A DNA stretch of 64,000 nucleotides from Methanofollis formosanus (GTDB taxonomy: Archaea > Halobacteriota > Methanomicrobia > Methanomicrobiales > Methanofollaceae), in contig NZ_CP037968.1 of the NCBI RefSeq assembly GCF_019633745.1, positions 2,238,789-2,302,788 of the forward strand, read 5' to 3'. The notes below the pieces were generated by a model that saw only the letters and a program-made list of their open reading frames with translations, made no database searches and was not told the origin of the DNA. The translations under genes and the position numbers were made by a program. Below, piece after piece: positions 1 through 9,387 of the stretch (the stretch's first letter is position 1; every line of letters begins with the position of its first letter).

Positions 1-3000
1 GATCGGTGGTCGTGACGATGAGCGGCCAGAGGACGGCGAGGCGGGAGGTTCCGTCAAGCGTGACCTTTGTCCGGTCGTGGGTGGTGTTCGAGAGCGTGAT
101 GTGTGCGTTCCCTCTCAGGTCGAGGTCTCCGGTGGTGCCGGCAAGGGCGGAGTCGGTGATCGTGGCGTTGATGCCGGTGATCTGCATGGCCTGGTTGTTT
201 CCGGTGATTGTGGCGTTCTCAAAGACAAGGAGGGGCCGCTCGATGCCGGTCAGGACCATGCCGGTCCGGGCGTTCCCGCTGGCCTCGCAGTCGAGAACCC
301 GTACTCCGCCCCTGGCCTTGAGTTCGATGCCGTGGTTCCCGGATCCTTCGACGGTGCAGTCCTGGAGGGTGATGTTCTTGCTCTCCGCACGACTTTCCTG
401 CCCGACGATGATGCCGTTTCCTGTTGTGTTCCTGACCGTGACATTGGTGAGGACGATGTCGCGGACCGCGTGAGAAGAGTCGTCGTCGAGGACGATGCCG
501 TTTTCGCTGGCGTTGGTCACGGTGCTGTCGCGGATGGTGATGTTTGCAAGGTTGGAAGAATAGTACTTCGTGATGCCCGCCGCCGGATCGGTGATGGTGA
601 TGTTCGAGAAGATGGTGTTCGCACAGTCCCCCCTGAAGTAGATCCCGTGCTGGTCAGGGGAGGCGACGGTGATATTCTTGAAGGTGCTGTTTGTCACTGA
701 GGCGAGGTAGAGGCCGTGGGTATAGGATTTCGGGCCGAGAGCGTGGTCGCGGACGGTGATGTTGTCGCAGTTTTGCAGATTATAGGGATACCCACCATTG
801 TCCAGGACGGTGACGCCGTTGTCCAGAAGAAGATCGGAGACTTGTTCCAGATAGAGGCCGTTCCTGTTCTTCTCGACGGTGGTGTTGATGAGGGTGACGG
901 TCGGGGCGTCGTATCCCTTGAGATAGAGGCCGTAATAGGTGCCGTCCCCGGCGTTGTCGCCGTTCTCTCTGGTCTCGACGCCGTCGATGACGGCCGTCCC
1001 TCTCGCCCTGAGTTCAACTCCGTACTTTTCTGCTCCTTCGACGGTGCAGTCCCGGAGAGTGATGTTCCTGCTCTCTTCACGACTGTCCTGCCTGATGATG
1101 ATGCCGTTTCCTGTTGCGTTCCTGACCGTGACATTGGTGAGGGCAATGTCGCGGACCGCGTGAGAAGAGTCGTCGTCGAGGGCGATGCCGTCTCCCCTGG
1201 CGTTGGTCACGGTGCTGTCGCGGACGGTGATGTTTGCAAGGTTGGAAGAATAGTACTTCGTGATGCCCGCCGCCGGATCGGTGATGGTGACGTTCGAGAA
1301 GACGGTGTTCGCACAGTCCCTGTAGAAGTAGATCCCGCTTTTGCCTGGTTTCGTGATGGTGATGGCGTCGAAGACAAGTCCTGTGGATGTGCCCTCAAAC
1401 CAGAGTGCGTCGCCGTTTGCTCTGTCGATGGTGATGTTCCGGAAGGTGCTGTTCGTCACTGCGGCGAGGTAGAGGCCGCGGGTATAGGGTTTCGGGCCGA
1501 GAGTGTTGTCCCGGACGGTGATGTTGTCGCAGCTTTGCAGATAATAGGGATACCCGCCATTGTCCCGGACGATGACGCCGCCGTCCAGGAGGATATCGGA
1601 GACTCCGTTCAGATAGAGGCCGTTCGTGTTGTTCTCAATGGTGGTGTTGGTGAGGGTGACGGTCGGGTCATCGTATCCCCTGAGATAGAGGCCATAATAG
1701 GAGCCGTCCCCGGCTTTGCCCCCGTTCTCTCTGGTCTCGACGCCGTCGATGACCACCTTGCCCCGGCCAAGCACCCGGACGCCGTTCTCACCTGCTCCTT
1801 TGACGGTGCAGTCGCGCACCGTAACATTCCCGCTCTGTGACGTGCGGTCCTGCCCGACGCTGATGCCGGTTTCTGTGACGTTCGTAACCGTGACGTTTGA
1901 GAGGACGATGTCGCGGACATAATAGGAACTGTAGTCATTCAGGACGATGCCGTTGTTGCCGGCGTTGGTCACCGTGCTGTCGCGGACGGTGATGTTTGCA
2001 AGTTTGGAAGAATCGTACTTCGTGATGCCCGTCTTCTTCGGATCGGTGATGGTGACGTTCGAGAAGACCATGTTTGCACAGTCCTCCCTGAAGTAGATCC
2101 CGTGCTGGTCGGGGGAGGCGACGGTGATGTTCCGGAAGGTGCTGTTCGTCACTGCGGCGAGGTAGAGGCCGTGGGTATAGGGTTTCTTCGGGCCGAGAGT
2201 GTTGTCCCGGACGGTGATGTTGTCGCAGTTTTGCAGATAATAGGGATACCCCCCATTGTCCCGGACGATGACGCCGCCGTCCAGGAGGATATCGGAGACT
2301 CCGTTCAGATAGAGGCCGTTCGTGTTGTTCTCAATGGTGGTGTTGGTGAGGGTGACGGTCGGGGCGTCGAATCCCTTGAGATAGAGGCCATAATAGGAGC
2401 CGTCCCCGGCGTTGTTCCCGTTCTCTCCGGTCTCGACGCCGTCGATGACCACCGTGCCCCGGCCAAGCACCCGGACGCCGTTCTCACCTGCCCCTTTGAC
2501 GGTGCAGTCGCGCACCGTAACGTTCCTGCTCTGTGATATGCGGTCCTGCCCGACGCTGATGCCGGTTTCTGTGACGTTCGTAACCGTGACGTTTGAGAGG
2601 ACGATGTCGCGAACATGATAGGAACTGTAGTCATTCAGGACGATGCCGTTGTTGCCGGCGTTGGTCACCGTGCTGTCGCGGACGGTGATGTTTGCAAGTT
2701 TGGAAGAATCGTACTTCGTGATGCCCGTCTTCTTCGGATCGGTGATGGTGATGTTCGAGAAGAGAGTGTTCGCACAGTCCTCCCTGAAGTAGATCCCGTG
2801 CTGGTCGGGGGAGGCGACGGTGATGTTCTGGAAGGTGCTGTTCGTCACTGCGGCGAGGTAGAGGCCGTGGGTATAGGGTTTCTTCGGGCCGAGAGTGTTG
2901 TCCCGGACGGTGATGTTGTCGCAGCTTCGCAGATAATAGGGATACCCGCCATTGTCCCGGACGATGACGTCGCCGTCCAGGAGGAGATCGGAGACTCCAT

Positions 3001-3967
3001 CCAGATAGAGGCCGTTCCTGTTGTTCTCGACGGTGGTGTTGGTGAGGGTGACGGTCGGGGCGTCGAATCCCTTGAGATAGAGGCCATAATAGGAGCCGTC
3101 CCCGGCGTTGTTCCCGTTCTCTCCGGTCTCGACGCCGTCGATGACCACCGTGCCCCGGCCAAGCACTCGGACGCCGTTCTCACCTGCCCCTTTGACGGTG
3201 CAGTCGCGCACCGTAACGTTCCTGCTCTGTGATATGCGGTCCTGCCCGACGCTGATGCCGGTTTCTGTGACGTTCGTAACCGTGACGTTTGAGAGGACGA
3301 TGTCGCGAACATGATAGGAACTGTAGTCATTCAGGACGATGCCGTTGTTGCCGGCGTTGGTCACCGTGCTGTCGCGGACGGTGATGTTTGCAAGTTTGGA
3401 ATAATCGTACTTCGTGATGCCCGTCTTCTTCGGATCGGTGATGGTGATGTTCGAGAAGACGGTGTTTGCACAGTCCCTGTAGAAGTAGATCCCGTGCCGC
3501 CCGGAACTCACAATGGCCACGTCAGAGATCGAAACGCCGTCAGAGTTCCCCGTGAATTGGATGCTGTCCTGATAATGGGCGATTTGACCGTTTTTGATCG
3601 TGACGTCATTCGCGCCTGCAAGCGTGATCCCTGGCCGGTCCGTGATCGCCGACCCGTCAAGTATCGATCCGTTGAGGTCGAGGGTGATCGATTTTGCATC
3701 GAAGACGAGGGAAGAAGGATAGGATGTCTGTTCAACGACAGTGACCACGCTGCCGGCAGAGGCGTTGGTCAGCGCCGCCTGGATGGGGTTTGCCGGGGCA
3801 GGGTTGAAAGCACCGGTCTCGTCCCACCACCCGGTGGCGTTCACCGAGTACGCAGGCGGAGGGGAGGCCGCCACCCCGGATACCAGATATCCGAGGATCG
3901 ATACGCAGATGAGAATTCTGAAGATGTTTGATGGATTTATTATAATCTCAGGAACTTCTTTTTCCAT
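1..3967 (-). CDS. Giant secreted right-handed beta-helix repeat protein (NosD-like), C-terminus beyond window
   Basis: The reading frame is open from an ATG at 3967 to the left edge, giving more than 1,320 codons without a stop. It begins with a short charged stretch and a hydrophobic signal segment (about residues 17-38, ending VSGVAAS). The rest is rich in N, T, V, D and G and repeats phrases such as NITVRDSTVTNAG, NGLYL and GVRVLGRG, as expected of parallel beta-helix (NosD/pectate-lyase-like) surface proteins. Large repeats begin near 3488, 2792, 2096, 1331 and 641. The first two units have a period of exactly 696 bp and are almost identical as DNA. There are many N-x-S/T sites. A GGAGGA ribosome-binding site lies just upstream. 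It is probably an exported or cell-surface protein; any ligand or enzyme activity is unknown. Confidence 0.85.
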   Translation of the reverse strand, partial: MEKEVPEIIINPSNIFRILICVSILGYLVSGVAASPPPAYSVNATGWWDETGAFNPAPANPIQAALTNASAGSVVTVVEQTSYPSSLVFDAKSITLDLNGSILDGSAITDRPGITLAGANDVTIKNGQIAHYQDSIQFTGNSDGVSISDVAIVSSGRHGIYFYRDCANTVFSNITITDPKKTGITKYDYSKLANITVRDSTVTNAGNNGIVLNDYSSYHVRDIVLSNVTVTNVTETGISVGQDRISQSRNVTVRDCTVKGAGENGVRVLGRGTVVIDGVETGENGNNAGDGSYYGLYLKGFDAPTVTLTNTTVENNRNGLYLDGVSDLLLDGDVIVRDNGGYPYYLRSCDNITVRDNTLGPKKPYTHGLYLAAVTNSTFQNITVASPDQHGIYFREDCANTLFSNITITDPKKTGITKYDSSKLANITVRDSTVTNAGNNGIVLNDYSSYHVRDIVLSNVTVTNVTETGISVGQDRISQSRNVTVRDCTVKGAGENGVRVLGRGTVVIDGVETGENGNNAGDGSYYGLYLKGFDAPTVTLTNTTIENNTNGLYLNGVSDILLDGGVIVRDNGGYPYYLQNCDNITVRDNTLGPKKPYTHGLYLAAVTNSTFRNITVASPDQHGIYFREDCANMVFSNVTITDPKKTGITKYDSSKLANITVRDSTVTNAGNNGIVLNDYSSYYVRDIVLSNVTVTNVTETGISVGQDRTSQSGNVTVRDCTVKGAGENGVRVLGRGKVVIDGVETRENGGKAGDGSYYGLYLRGYDDPTVTLTNTTIENNTNGLYLNGVSDILLDGGVIVRDNGGYPYYLQSCDNITVRDNTLGPKPYTRGLYLAAVTNSTFRNITIDRANGDALWFEGTSTGLVFDAITITKPGKSGIYFYRDCANTVFSNVTITDPAAGITKYYSSNLANITVRDSTVTNARGDGIALDDDSSHAVRDIALTNVTVRNATGNGIIIRQDSREESRNITLRDCTVEGAEKYGVELRARGTAVIDGVETRENGDNAGDGTYYGLYLKGYDAPTVTLINTTVEKNRNGLYLEQVSDLLLDNGVTVLDNGGYPYNLQNCDNITVRDHALGPKSYTHGLYLASVTNSTFKNITVASPDQHGIYFRGDCANTIFSNITITDPAAGITKYYSSNLANITIRDSTVTNASENGIVLDDDSSHAVRDIVLTNVTVRNTTGNGIIVGQESRAESKNITLQDCTVEGSGNHGIELKARGGVRVLDCEASGNARTGMVLTGIERPLLVFENATITGNNQAMQITGINATITDSALAGTTGDLDLRGNAHITLSNTTHDRTKVTLDGTSRLAVLWPLIVTTTD

Positions 3968-4085
3968 AATGGTGTCCTCCGGAGCGATATAATAAAAATA
4001 ACAGTATGATATAGATTCTTTTCTATGGGGGCAGAGCAATCTATATAATGTACTTCTGCCGCTCTATAAATCAAATATAAACCAT
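3968..4085 (-). promoter_or_regulatory. AT-rich promoter region of the beta-helix gene
   Basis: The reverse strand upstream of the ATG at 3967 has a strong purine-rich SD (GGAGGA, about 9 nt from the start) and an AT-rich run (TTTTTATTATAT, about 3985-4000) that can serve as TATA box. The region is much richer in A+T than the flanking genes. Confidence 0.4.
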
Positions 4086-4234
4086 TTGCCTGGGCTGCTA
4101 TGCCTGGTTATGATAGAATTAGATCTTTTTGTGATTTATCAGGCATTTTTGTGGCGAGATCAATCCGGTCCAATACAAAAAAAGAACATCCGGGGTTGTT
4201 GATCCCGGTCTCCTTCTCCCGACGCCCGCATCCC

Positions 4235-5695
4235 TTACCCTTCGTGATCAGGGCGTTGCACAGGGGCGGGAGTGGAGTGGCCGGCCCGCTGCCTGATGAG
4301 CCGCGAGAGGTAAACCCGCGCCCAGAGGTACCCGACGATGCTGCCGAGGATGTTCCCCGTGACGATCCCCCACCAGACTCCCACTTCCCCGAAACCGAGG
4401 GCGACGCCGAGCACCCAGACGGCGAGGACGATGAAGACAAGGTTCCTGAGGAACTCGACGGCAAGGGCGAAGAGGCCCTTCCCGGTCCCCTCGAAGACTC
4501 CGGCAGACATCATGCCCGGTGCGATGAAGGGGTAGAAGAAGCACATCGTCATGAGAAAGGCGGTGATCCCTCCGGCCAGGTGTGCGCTCCCGGCCGAGTA
4601 GGTGAAGATCCAGGAGATGAAGGGCGCGAGAAACCAGGTGAGGAGAGAGAGACCGAGGCCGATGAGGATGCCCGATCGAACCGCGAAGGCGTGGGCGACC
4701 CTGAGCCTGTCGTACTTCCTCGCGCCGTAAGCCGCGCCCGAGACCGAGACGACGGCGATGGACATGGCGATGAACGGGATCAGGGCGAAGAAGACGATCC
4801 GCCACCCGCCGGTATAGACGGCGACGGCATTCGACCCGGCGAGATGGACGAGGGTGCCGTTGATGATGATCCCGGCGACCGACATCAGCACGAATTCCAG
4901 GCTTGCAGGGATCCCGACGGCGAAGATGTCCATGGTCGTGTGCCTCTCAGGGGAGAAACGCTGCCATTCGATGGAGACATAGGTGTCCTTTTTCACCAGG
5001 AGCCAGTACAGGAGGATGACGCAGACGAAGGCCATCGAGATGAGTGTCGCCCAGGCCGCTCCCGCGATGCCCATGCCAGCACCATAGATGAGGATGGGGT
5101 CGAGGACCATGTTGAGGACCGCGGACCCGGCGCAGGCGTACATCGTCCTCCGGGTGTTCCCTTCGGCCGTGAAGACGGCATAGAGAACGTCGGCAAAGAG
5201 AATGAATATGGTCCCGGCAAAGATGATGCGGCCGTACTCGATGGCATAGCCCGCGGTCTCCCCGGCGCCGAGGGCAAGGACGAGGGGTTCGATGAAGAGG
5301 AGGAGGGCCAGGGTGACAACGACCGAGAGGATCAGGATGATGGCGATGCCGTGCATCGCGGCGTTGTCTGCTCCGGCCTTATTCTCCGCGCCGATGCGGC
5401 GGGAGACGGCCGAGGTGACGCCGGCCCCGAGGCCGCTGCCCAGGCCGACGAGGATCATGAAGATCGGCGTGATGAACCCGACGGCGGCGAGGGCGTCGTC
5501 ACCGAGGCCCGCTACCCAGACCGCGTCAGCGAGGTTGTAGACCGCCTGGAAGAGCATGGCGACCATGATCGGGCCGGCGATCATGAGGATGGCCTTTTTC
5601 GGGTCGCCGGTGAGGACGGCGACGCCTTCGGTGATCATTCTCTGGTGGTCCGCCGTTTTTGGGTCAGGATTGGAGGTGATGGTGGTTTCTGTCAT
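4235..5695 (-). CDS. MATE family efflux transporter
   Basis: A 486-aa polytopic membrane protein, the usual length for MATE (NorM/DinF) exporters. After a soluble N-terminus it shows two similar halves of six hydrophobic segments each. The first helix region (IMVAMLFQAVYNLADAVWVA) is typical of the family, as is GLGSGLGAGVTSAVSRRIGA in the next helix. It probably exports drugs or cationic metabolites in exchange for sodium or protons across the cytoplasmic membrane. It stands alone on its strand, next to the beta-helix gene. The substrate cannot be told from the sequence. Confidence 0.9.
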   Translation of the reverse strand: MTETTITSNPDPKTADHQRMITEGVAVLTGDPKKAILMIAGPIMVAMLFQAVYNLADAVWVAGLGDDALAAVGFITPIFMILVGLGSGLGAGVTSAVSRRIGAENKAGADNAAMHGIAIILILSVVVTLALLLFIEPLVLALGAGETAGYAIEYGRIIFAGTIFILFADVLYAVFTAEGNTRRTMYACAGSAVLNMVLDPILIYGAGMGIAGAAWATLISMAFVCVILLYWLLVKKDTYVSIEWQRFSPERHTTMDIFAVGIPASLEFVLMSVAGIIINGTLVHLAGSNAVAVYTGGWRIVFFALIPFIAMSIAVVSVSGAAYGARKYDRLRVAHAFAVRSGILIGLGLSLLTWFLAPFISWIFTYSAGSAHLAGGITAFLMTMCFFYPFIAPGMMSAGVFEGTGKGLFALAVEFLRNLVFIVLAVWVLGVALGFGEVGVWWGIVTGNILGSIVGYLWARVYLSRLIRQRAGHSTPAPVQRPDHEG

Positions 5696-6374
5696 AATGT
5701 ATCCTTCAGATTAGAGTTTGTTCATACAGATGCTCCCGGAAAAGGAGGTGAAGTGCCTTTTCTGTATGCATTCGGTCGTCGCCGGGCAGGAGCCGATCAT
5801 GTTGCTCTCAGTGCTGATAATGGTGTCGTTTTTAAATCTTTTCAGCCGTTTGAGAGGATCTTCGACCTATATTATGGAATGTGTCGCGGTGGAAGATAGC
5901 ATGCCGAAGTTTGCCCCGTGGGAGAGTTTTGCTCCGGGTGGAATGATGATAAAAAAATTATCCTGGATGTGGAGCCGCGCCCTCTCCGATGTCCGGGGAA
6001 ACCATGAATGTCCGTGCCAGGATGGCGATGAAGATTGCCGGAGAGGTTCGCGATGTTCAGGCATAGTATTATGTGTCGGTCGGGAACACCTTCGGTGTAC
6101 GACGCATCGTCGCAAGACCTCATGCAAGGAGATCAGGGGAAAGATGGTGCAGGGGATCTTTTGCAGCAGACCCCCCTTTTTTGCAGCAGTTTGCAGCAGG
6201 TTGCGGAAGGTGCCGCCATTCAACGGGCGACGTATGGGGTTTTGATCCGGTTTTCCTCCGTTGCACTCCGGGATCGGCGGATCGTTTGCAACATTTCGGG
6301 TATCACACACGCACGCACCCGGACACGGAAGAACCGATACCACCGTGTGGGTGTGGGTTTTGCTGTAACATAAT

Positions 6375-6406
6375 ACTGAGAGAGAGAAGTTTCTCTCTCT
6401 CTCAGT
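6375..6406. repeat. Inverted repeat (GA/TC hairpin)
   Basis: ACTGAGAGAGAGAA is followed after two bases by its inverse, apart from a 2-nt bulge. Outside it, TGCTGTA (6361) and TACAGCA (6406) form a second, partly offset pair of arms. It could form a cruciform or an RNA hairpin. No gene ends close by on either strand, so a simple terminator role is not obvious. Confidence 0.5.
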
Positions 6407-6721
6407 ACAGCATGATTCAACCCCTTTTCAGGCCGTTTGATCTTTGCAGCATCTGCTGCAATGTTGCAAGTGTCACTGCCGGCAGATACTGATCCCGACT
6501 CAAGCTATCCCAGAACTCTCGCACCCTCTCCCGCAGAAGATAAGGGGGAAGGTTGCTGTATTGTCATTGAGCATATCCCAAAAGTATCCCTGGCTCGATC
6601 AATCATCTGGATCGAGACACTTTCTGGCCATTCCTCCGCCCTCCCCACTTCACACCATCGGAGGGGTCAGAGGGCGGCAGCCCCGGTGCGAGTGACGGAG
6701 GAAGGTATGATTGATCCGATG

Positions 6722-6819
6722 TGCCGCCCACAGAGAGAATAAAAAGTGTTTCCTTGCTTTCTCCTGCCTGGGGGAGACCGCCCGAGCCCCCCCACGATAA
6801 AGATAGGGGCGGGGCGGCA
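6722..6819 (+). repeat. Palindromic repeat family, long form (diverged copy)
   Basis: It starts TGCCGCCC and ends GGGGCGGCA, with an internal CCTGGGGGAG...CCCCCCC hairpin and the hallmark AAGATAGGGG near the right end. Upstream, GAAGGTATGATTGATCCGATG corresponds to the flank of the other long-form copies (28417, 44470, 51869). The conserved tail is not recognisable here. Confidence 0.55.
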
Positions 6820-6941
6820 ACAATTTCTCGAACGACACCGTGCTTCAGAACCTTCTTCCACTCACCTATCAAGGCCAGAGAAGTTTTGAGATGGCCTCAT
6901 AGTAAATCGAATATCTCCGCCTGCAGATTCATCGCTCTCAA

Positions 6942-6950
6942 TGGATTTAT
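6942..6950 (+). promoter_or_regulatory. TATA box of the DUF21/CBS gene
   Basis: ATTTATAAA lies 31-39 nt before the ATG at 6981. That fits an archaeal TATA box driving a short-leader or leaderless transcript. Confidence 0.5.
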
Positions 6951-6980
6951 AAACCCGGTCTCCAACACTCTCTCAGTCAA

Positions 6981-8306
6981 ATGTCATATCTCATCGAGAT
7001 TGCGATTATCGTTATTCTGATTGTGTTCAACGGCATCTTTGCGATGTCTGAGTTTGCTATCGTCTCGGCCAGGAAGGCCCGACTCCAGCAACGTGCGGAA
7101 AAAGGGGATGCCGGCGCGGCAACGGCGCTTGCCCTTGCGGAGAGCCCGACGTCGTTCCTCTCGACCATCCAGATCGGGATCACCCTGGTGGGGATCCTTG
7201 CCGGTGCCTTTGGCGGCGCGACGGTTGCTGCGGGCGTCGTCCCCTTCTTCCAGGAGATCCCCGCCCTGGCGCCGTACAGCCAGGTGCTGAGCATCACGCT
7301 GGTGGTCCTGGTCATCACCTATCTGACCTTGATCTTTGGAGAACTCGTCCCGAAACGTATCGCCCTCACGAACGCGGAGACGATCGCGTCCACGGTTGCC
7401 CGGCCGATGCGCCTGCTCTCGGTCGTCGCGACGCCGGTCGTCTTCGTCCTCAGTCGTTCGACCGAGGCGGTGCTGAAGGTCATGGGGATCCGGGATGCCG
7501 CAGAGCCCCCGGTCACCGAAGAGGAGATCATGATGATGCTCGAGGAAGGGACCAGGGCCGGCGTCTTTGAGCGATCTGAATTGCATATGCTGGAAGGTGT
7601 CTTTGATCTGGATGACCGCCGGGTCGAGTCGCTGATGACGCCTCGCCCCCATATCGTCGCGCTCGATCTCGATGACCCTGATACGGAAAACCTGAGAAAG
7701 ATGGTCCAGAGCGGGCGCTCCAGGTTTCCGGTGTACGAGGGAGACCCGGACAACATCGTCGGCATGGTCTCGGTGAAGAAGGTCATGGCAAAGATGGAGG
7801 AAGGCACTTCGCCCGCGATCAGGGCCGCCGTGACAGAGCCTTTCTTTGTCCCCGAGGGACTCCAGGTCCTGAAACTGATCGAGGCGTTCAAGGAGACCGG
7901 GCTGAATATCGCGCTGGTAACCGACGAATATGGGAGTGTCCAGGGCCTTGTGACGCTCCATGATGTGCTGGAGGCGATCGTGGGGGATGTCCGTACTCTG
8001 AGGGAGCGGGCCGAGGTAGGGGTGGTCGTCCGTGAGGACGGTTCGTGGCTGATCGACGGGAGCACCGCTGTCGAGAATATCAAGGAAATCCTGTCGGTGG
8101 ATGTCTTTCCAGGAGAAGAAGAGGGGCGGTACCACTCTCTTGCCGGGTTGATCATGTATGTTCTGGAACGGATACCCCGGACTGGCGATTATATTGAACT
8201 GGGCAATCTGCGCTACGAGGTGGTGGATATGGACGGCAACCGGGTGGACAAGGTGCTGGTCACGCGGGTTGCCGGGGAACCGGGCGTGGGTGAAGGGCAG
8301 ACCTGA
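6981..8306 (+). CDS. DUF21/CBS-pair/CorC_HlyC membrane protein (CNNM-type ion transporter)
   Basis: 441 aa with the full UPF0053 order: a DUF21 membrane domain (residues 1 to about 190, with several hydrophobic segments and the motif GELVPKRIAL), a CBS pair (about 205-325, containing MTPRPHIVALD and DEYGSVQGLVTLHDVLEAIVGD) and a C-terminal CorC_HlyC domain (about 340-430, with GEEEGRYHSLAGLIMYVL). The family includes magnesium/cobalt transporters (CorB/CorC, CNNM) in which nucleotides bind the CBS module. 'Haemolysin' is a legacy name. A monocistronic unit with its own TATA box. Confidence 0.9.
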   Translation: MSYLIEIAIIVILIVFNGIFAMSEFAIVSARKARLQQRAEKGDAGAATALALAESPTSFLSTIQIGITLVGILAGAFGGATVAAGVVPFFQEIPALAPYSQVLSITLVVLVITYLTLIFGELVPKRIALTNAETIASTVARPMRLLSVVATPVVFVLSRSTEAVLKVMGIRDAAEPPVTEEEIMMMLEEGTRAGVFERSELHMLEGVFDLDDRRVESLMTPRPHIVALDLDDPDTENLRKMVQSGRSRFPVYEGDPDNIVGMVSVKKVMAKMEEGTSPAIRAAVTEPFFVPEGLQVLKLIEAFKETGLNIALVTDEYGSVQGLVTLHDVLEAIVGDVRTLRERAEVGVVVREDGSWLIDGSTAVENIKEILSVDVFPGEEEGRYHSLAGLIMYVLERIPRTGDYIELGNLRYEVVDMDGNRVDKVLVTRVAGEPGVGEGQT

Positions 8307-8568
8307 AGCATGCTGTGGAAAATTTTTGAGCAGATCTTTGGGGTGTGGAGGGGACCCATGATCAGGAACGCTGCGTCTCGCCGTCTTCCCAACGCGAGGC
8401 GGCGGGAAAGGGTCTGCGATCAGGGCGGTGCGTCTGATCATCGCACCTTCCCCCTCCGGTCGCAGCCACCGAGCCCCCGGGATGGCGATGGGAGTGGAAA
8501 GGCGGACGGATGACTGTGAGGGGGGTTGTGCCCCCCAATATAGAATCCAGAGGTGTAATTCTACACCG
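8307..8568. other. Convergent intergenic spacer
   Basis: It separates two convergent genes. Around 8365-8505 there are GC-rich stretches (GATCATCGCACCTTCCC, GAGCCCCCGGGATGGCG) that recall the flanks of the palindromic repeat family, but the termini are not recognisable. No gene is seen. Confidence 0.4.
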
Positions 8569-9387
8569 CTATTCTATTGTGTCTCGTCTTCTGATCGCTG
8601 TCAAAAAAAAGTAGATCTCTTTTGTTTCCCGGGGCAGGTTTGGATGCCGGGAGTGCAGGTGACGGTATGCTCGGACAAAGGCCTTCGAGAGCCTCTCCAA
8701 TAACTCCGCGGCATCTTTGAGATCCAGGCTCGCGGCAAGGTTGCGAAACGCTCTCTGCCCCTCGGCATCCATCTCTTCCAGCAGGGACCGGGGGGTGTAC
8801 AGGTAGGCATCGTTTCCCTTCTGCAGTTGAAGAAGAGCGGCATAGCGGGCGAGGGCGATGTTGTAGGTGAAGTAGAAACGGTAGGCATCGTTCTGGGCGG
8901 CGTATCTGGACGCGAGTTCGAACATCTCCATGAAACTCTCTGTCACCTTTGCGATCTCGGGCATGAGGTCAGGTATCTCGGGCGGCCGGATCCATGTGCT
9001 GACGGCCGCCCTGACCGTCCCGTCTTTGTCTACCAGCACCGAGCGCGAGGGGTCGGTGATCCGTGAGCCCCTGTACATCTTCTCGATCTCTGAAGTATCA
9101 GAGACGACCGTGATGTCGGCCTTGAGATAGGTATCACCCAGGAAGAAGACCCCTTTCTCTGGCTTTGACCTGATCACCTCCCTCGCGTCCATGGCATCGG
9201 CAAGGTCGTGCAGGAGAGTATCAGGATCTGTCCTCGCGATCAGGAAGAGGTCGAGGTCAGACTGTTCGGTCTCCTCGCCCCGTGCCCACGAGCCTGTGAG
9301 CACCATGCCGCGAACGTCTTTGTGCGACCCGGCAAAGCCCCGGACTTCTTCGAGTACGATCGTCCCATACACTGTCCCTACTCCCAT
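8569..9387 (-). CDS. Nucleotidyltransferase with helical C-terminal domain (aminoglycoside-nucleotidyltransferase-like)
   Basis: 272 aa from the ATG at 9387, which overlaps the 3' end of the upstream kinase gene by 10 bp; a longer upstream extension is only the antisense of that kinase. The nucleotidyltransferase signature is intact: G32-S33, then ten residues, then D44-x-D46. The second half is all-helical, as in small-molecule nucleotidyltransferases of the ANT/KNT type. Last gene of a four-gene operon with a kinase and a MATE exporter, which suggests modification of a small molecule. The substrate is unknown. Confidence 0.8.
   Translation of the reverse strand: MGVGTVYGTIVLEEVRGFAGSHKDVRGMVLTGSWARGEETEQSDLDLFLIARTDPDTLLHDLADAMDAREVIRSKPEKGVFFLGDTYLKADITVVSDTSEIEKMYRGSRITDPSRSVLVDKDGTVRAAVSTWIRPPEIPDLMPEIAKVTESFMEMFELASRYAAQNDAYRFYFTYNIALARYAALLQLQKGNDAYLYTPRSLLEEMDAEGQRAFRNLAASLDLKDAAELLERLSKAFVRAYRHLHSRHPNLPRETKEIYFFLTAIRRRDTIE

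Larger units (their letters stand above)
5696..6980. other. 1.3-kb non-coding divergent region with TTGCAGCA sites, a hairpin and a decayed repeat
   Basis: No convincing gene is present; the open frames here read as low-complexity or Cys/Arg-rich text with no family resemblance. The region holds three direct TTGCAGCA octamers (6161, 6181, 6191), the same octamer as an inverted pair (6444-6461), a GA/TC hairpin at 6375-6406 and a long-form copy of the palindromic repeat family near 6722-6819. It lies between divergent genes, so it must also contain both promoters. Confidence 0.6.

Noticed and set aside
77-3931. Long open frames on the forward strand across 77-3931
   Set aside because: They are antisense to the continuous reverse-strand beta-helix gene and simply mirror its repeats.
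4100-5899. 599-codon forward frame over the MATE gene
   Set aside because: Its translation is D/E/G/R-rich antisense text; the reverse strand encodes a clear membrane transporter.
5718-6343. Frames in the 5.7-6.4 kb gap
   Set aside because: No family resemblance, no good start signals, Cys/Arg-rich composition; treated as non-coding.
6375-6406. Simple transcription terminator
   Set aside because: Neighbouring genes diverge from this gap, so no transcript is expected to end here.
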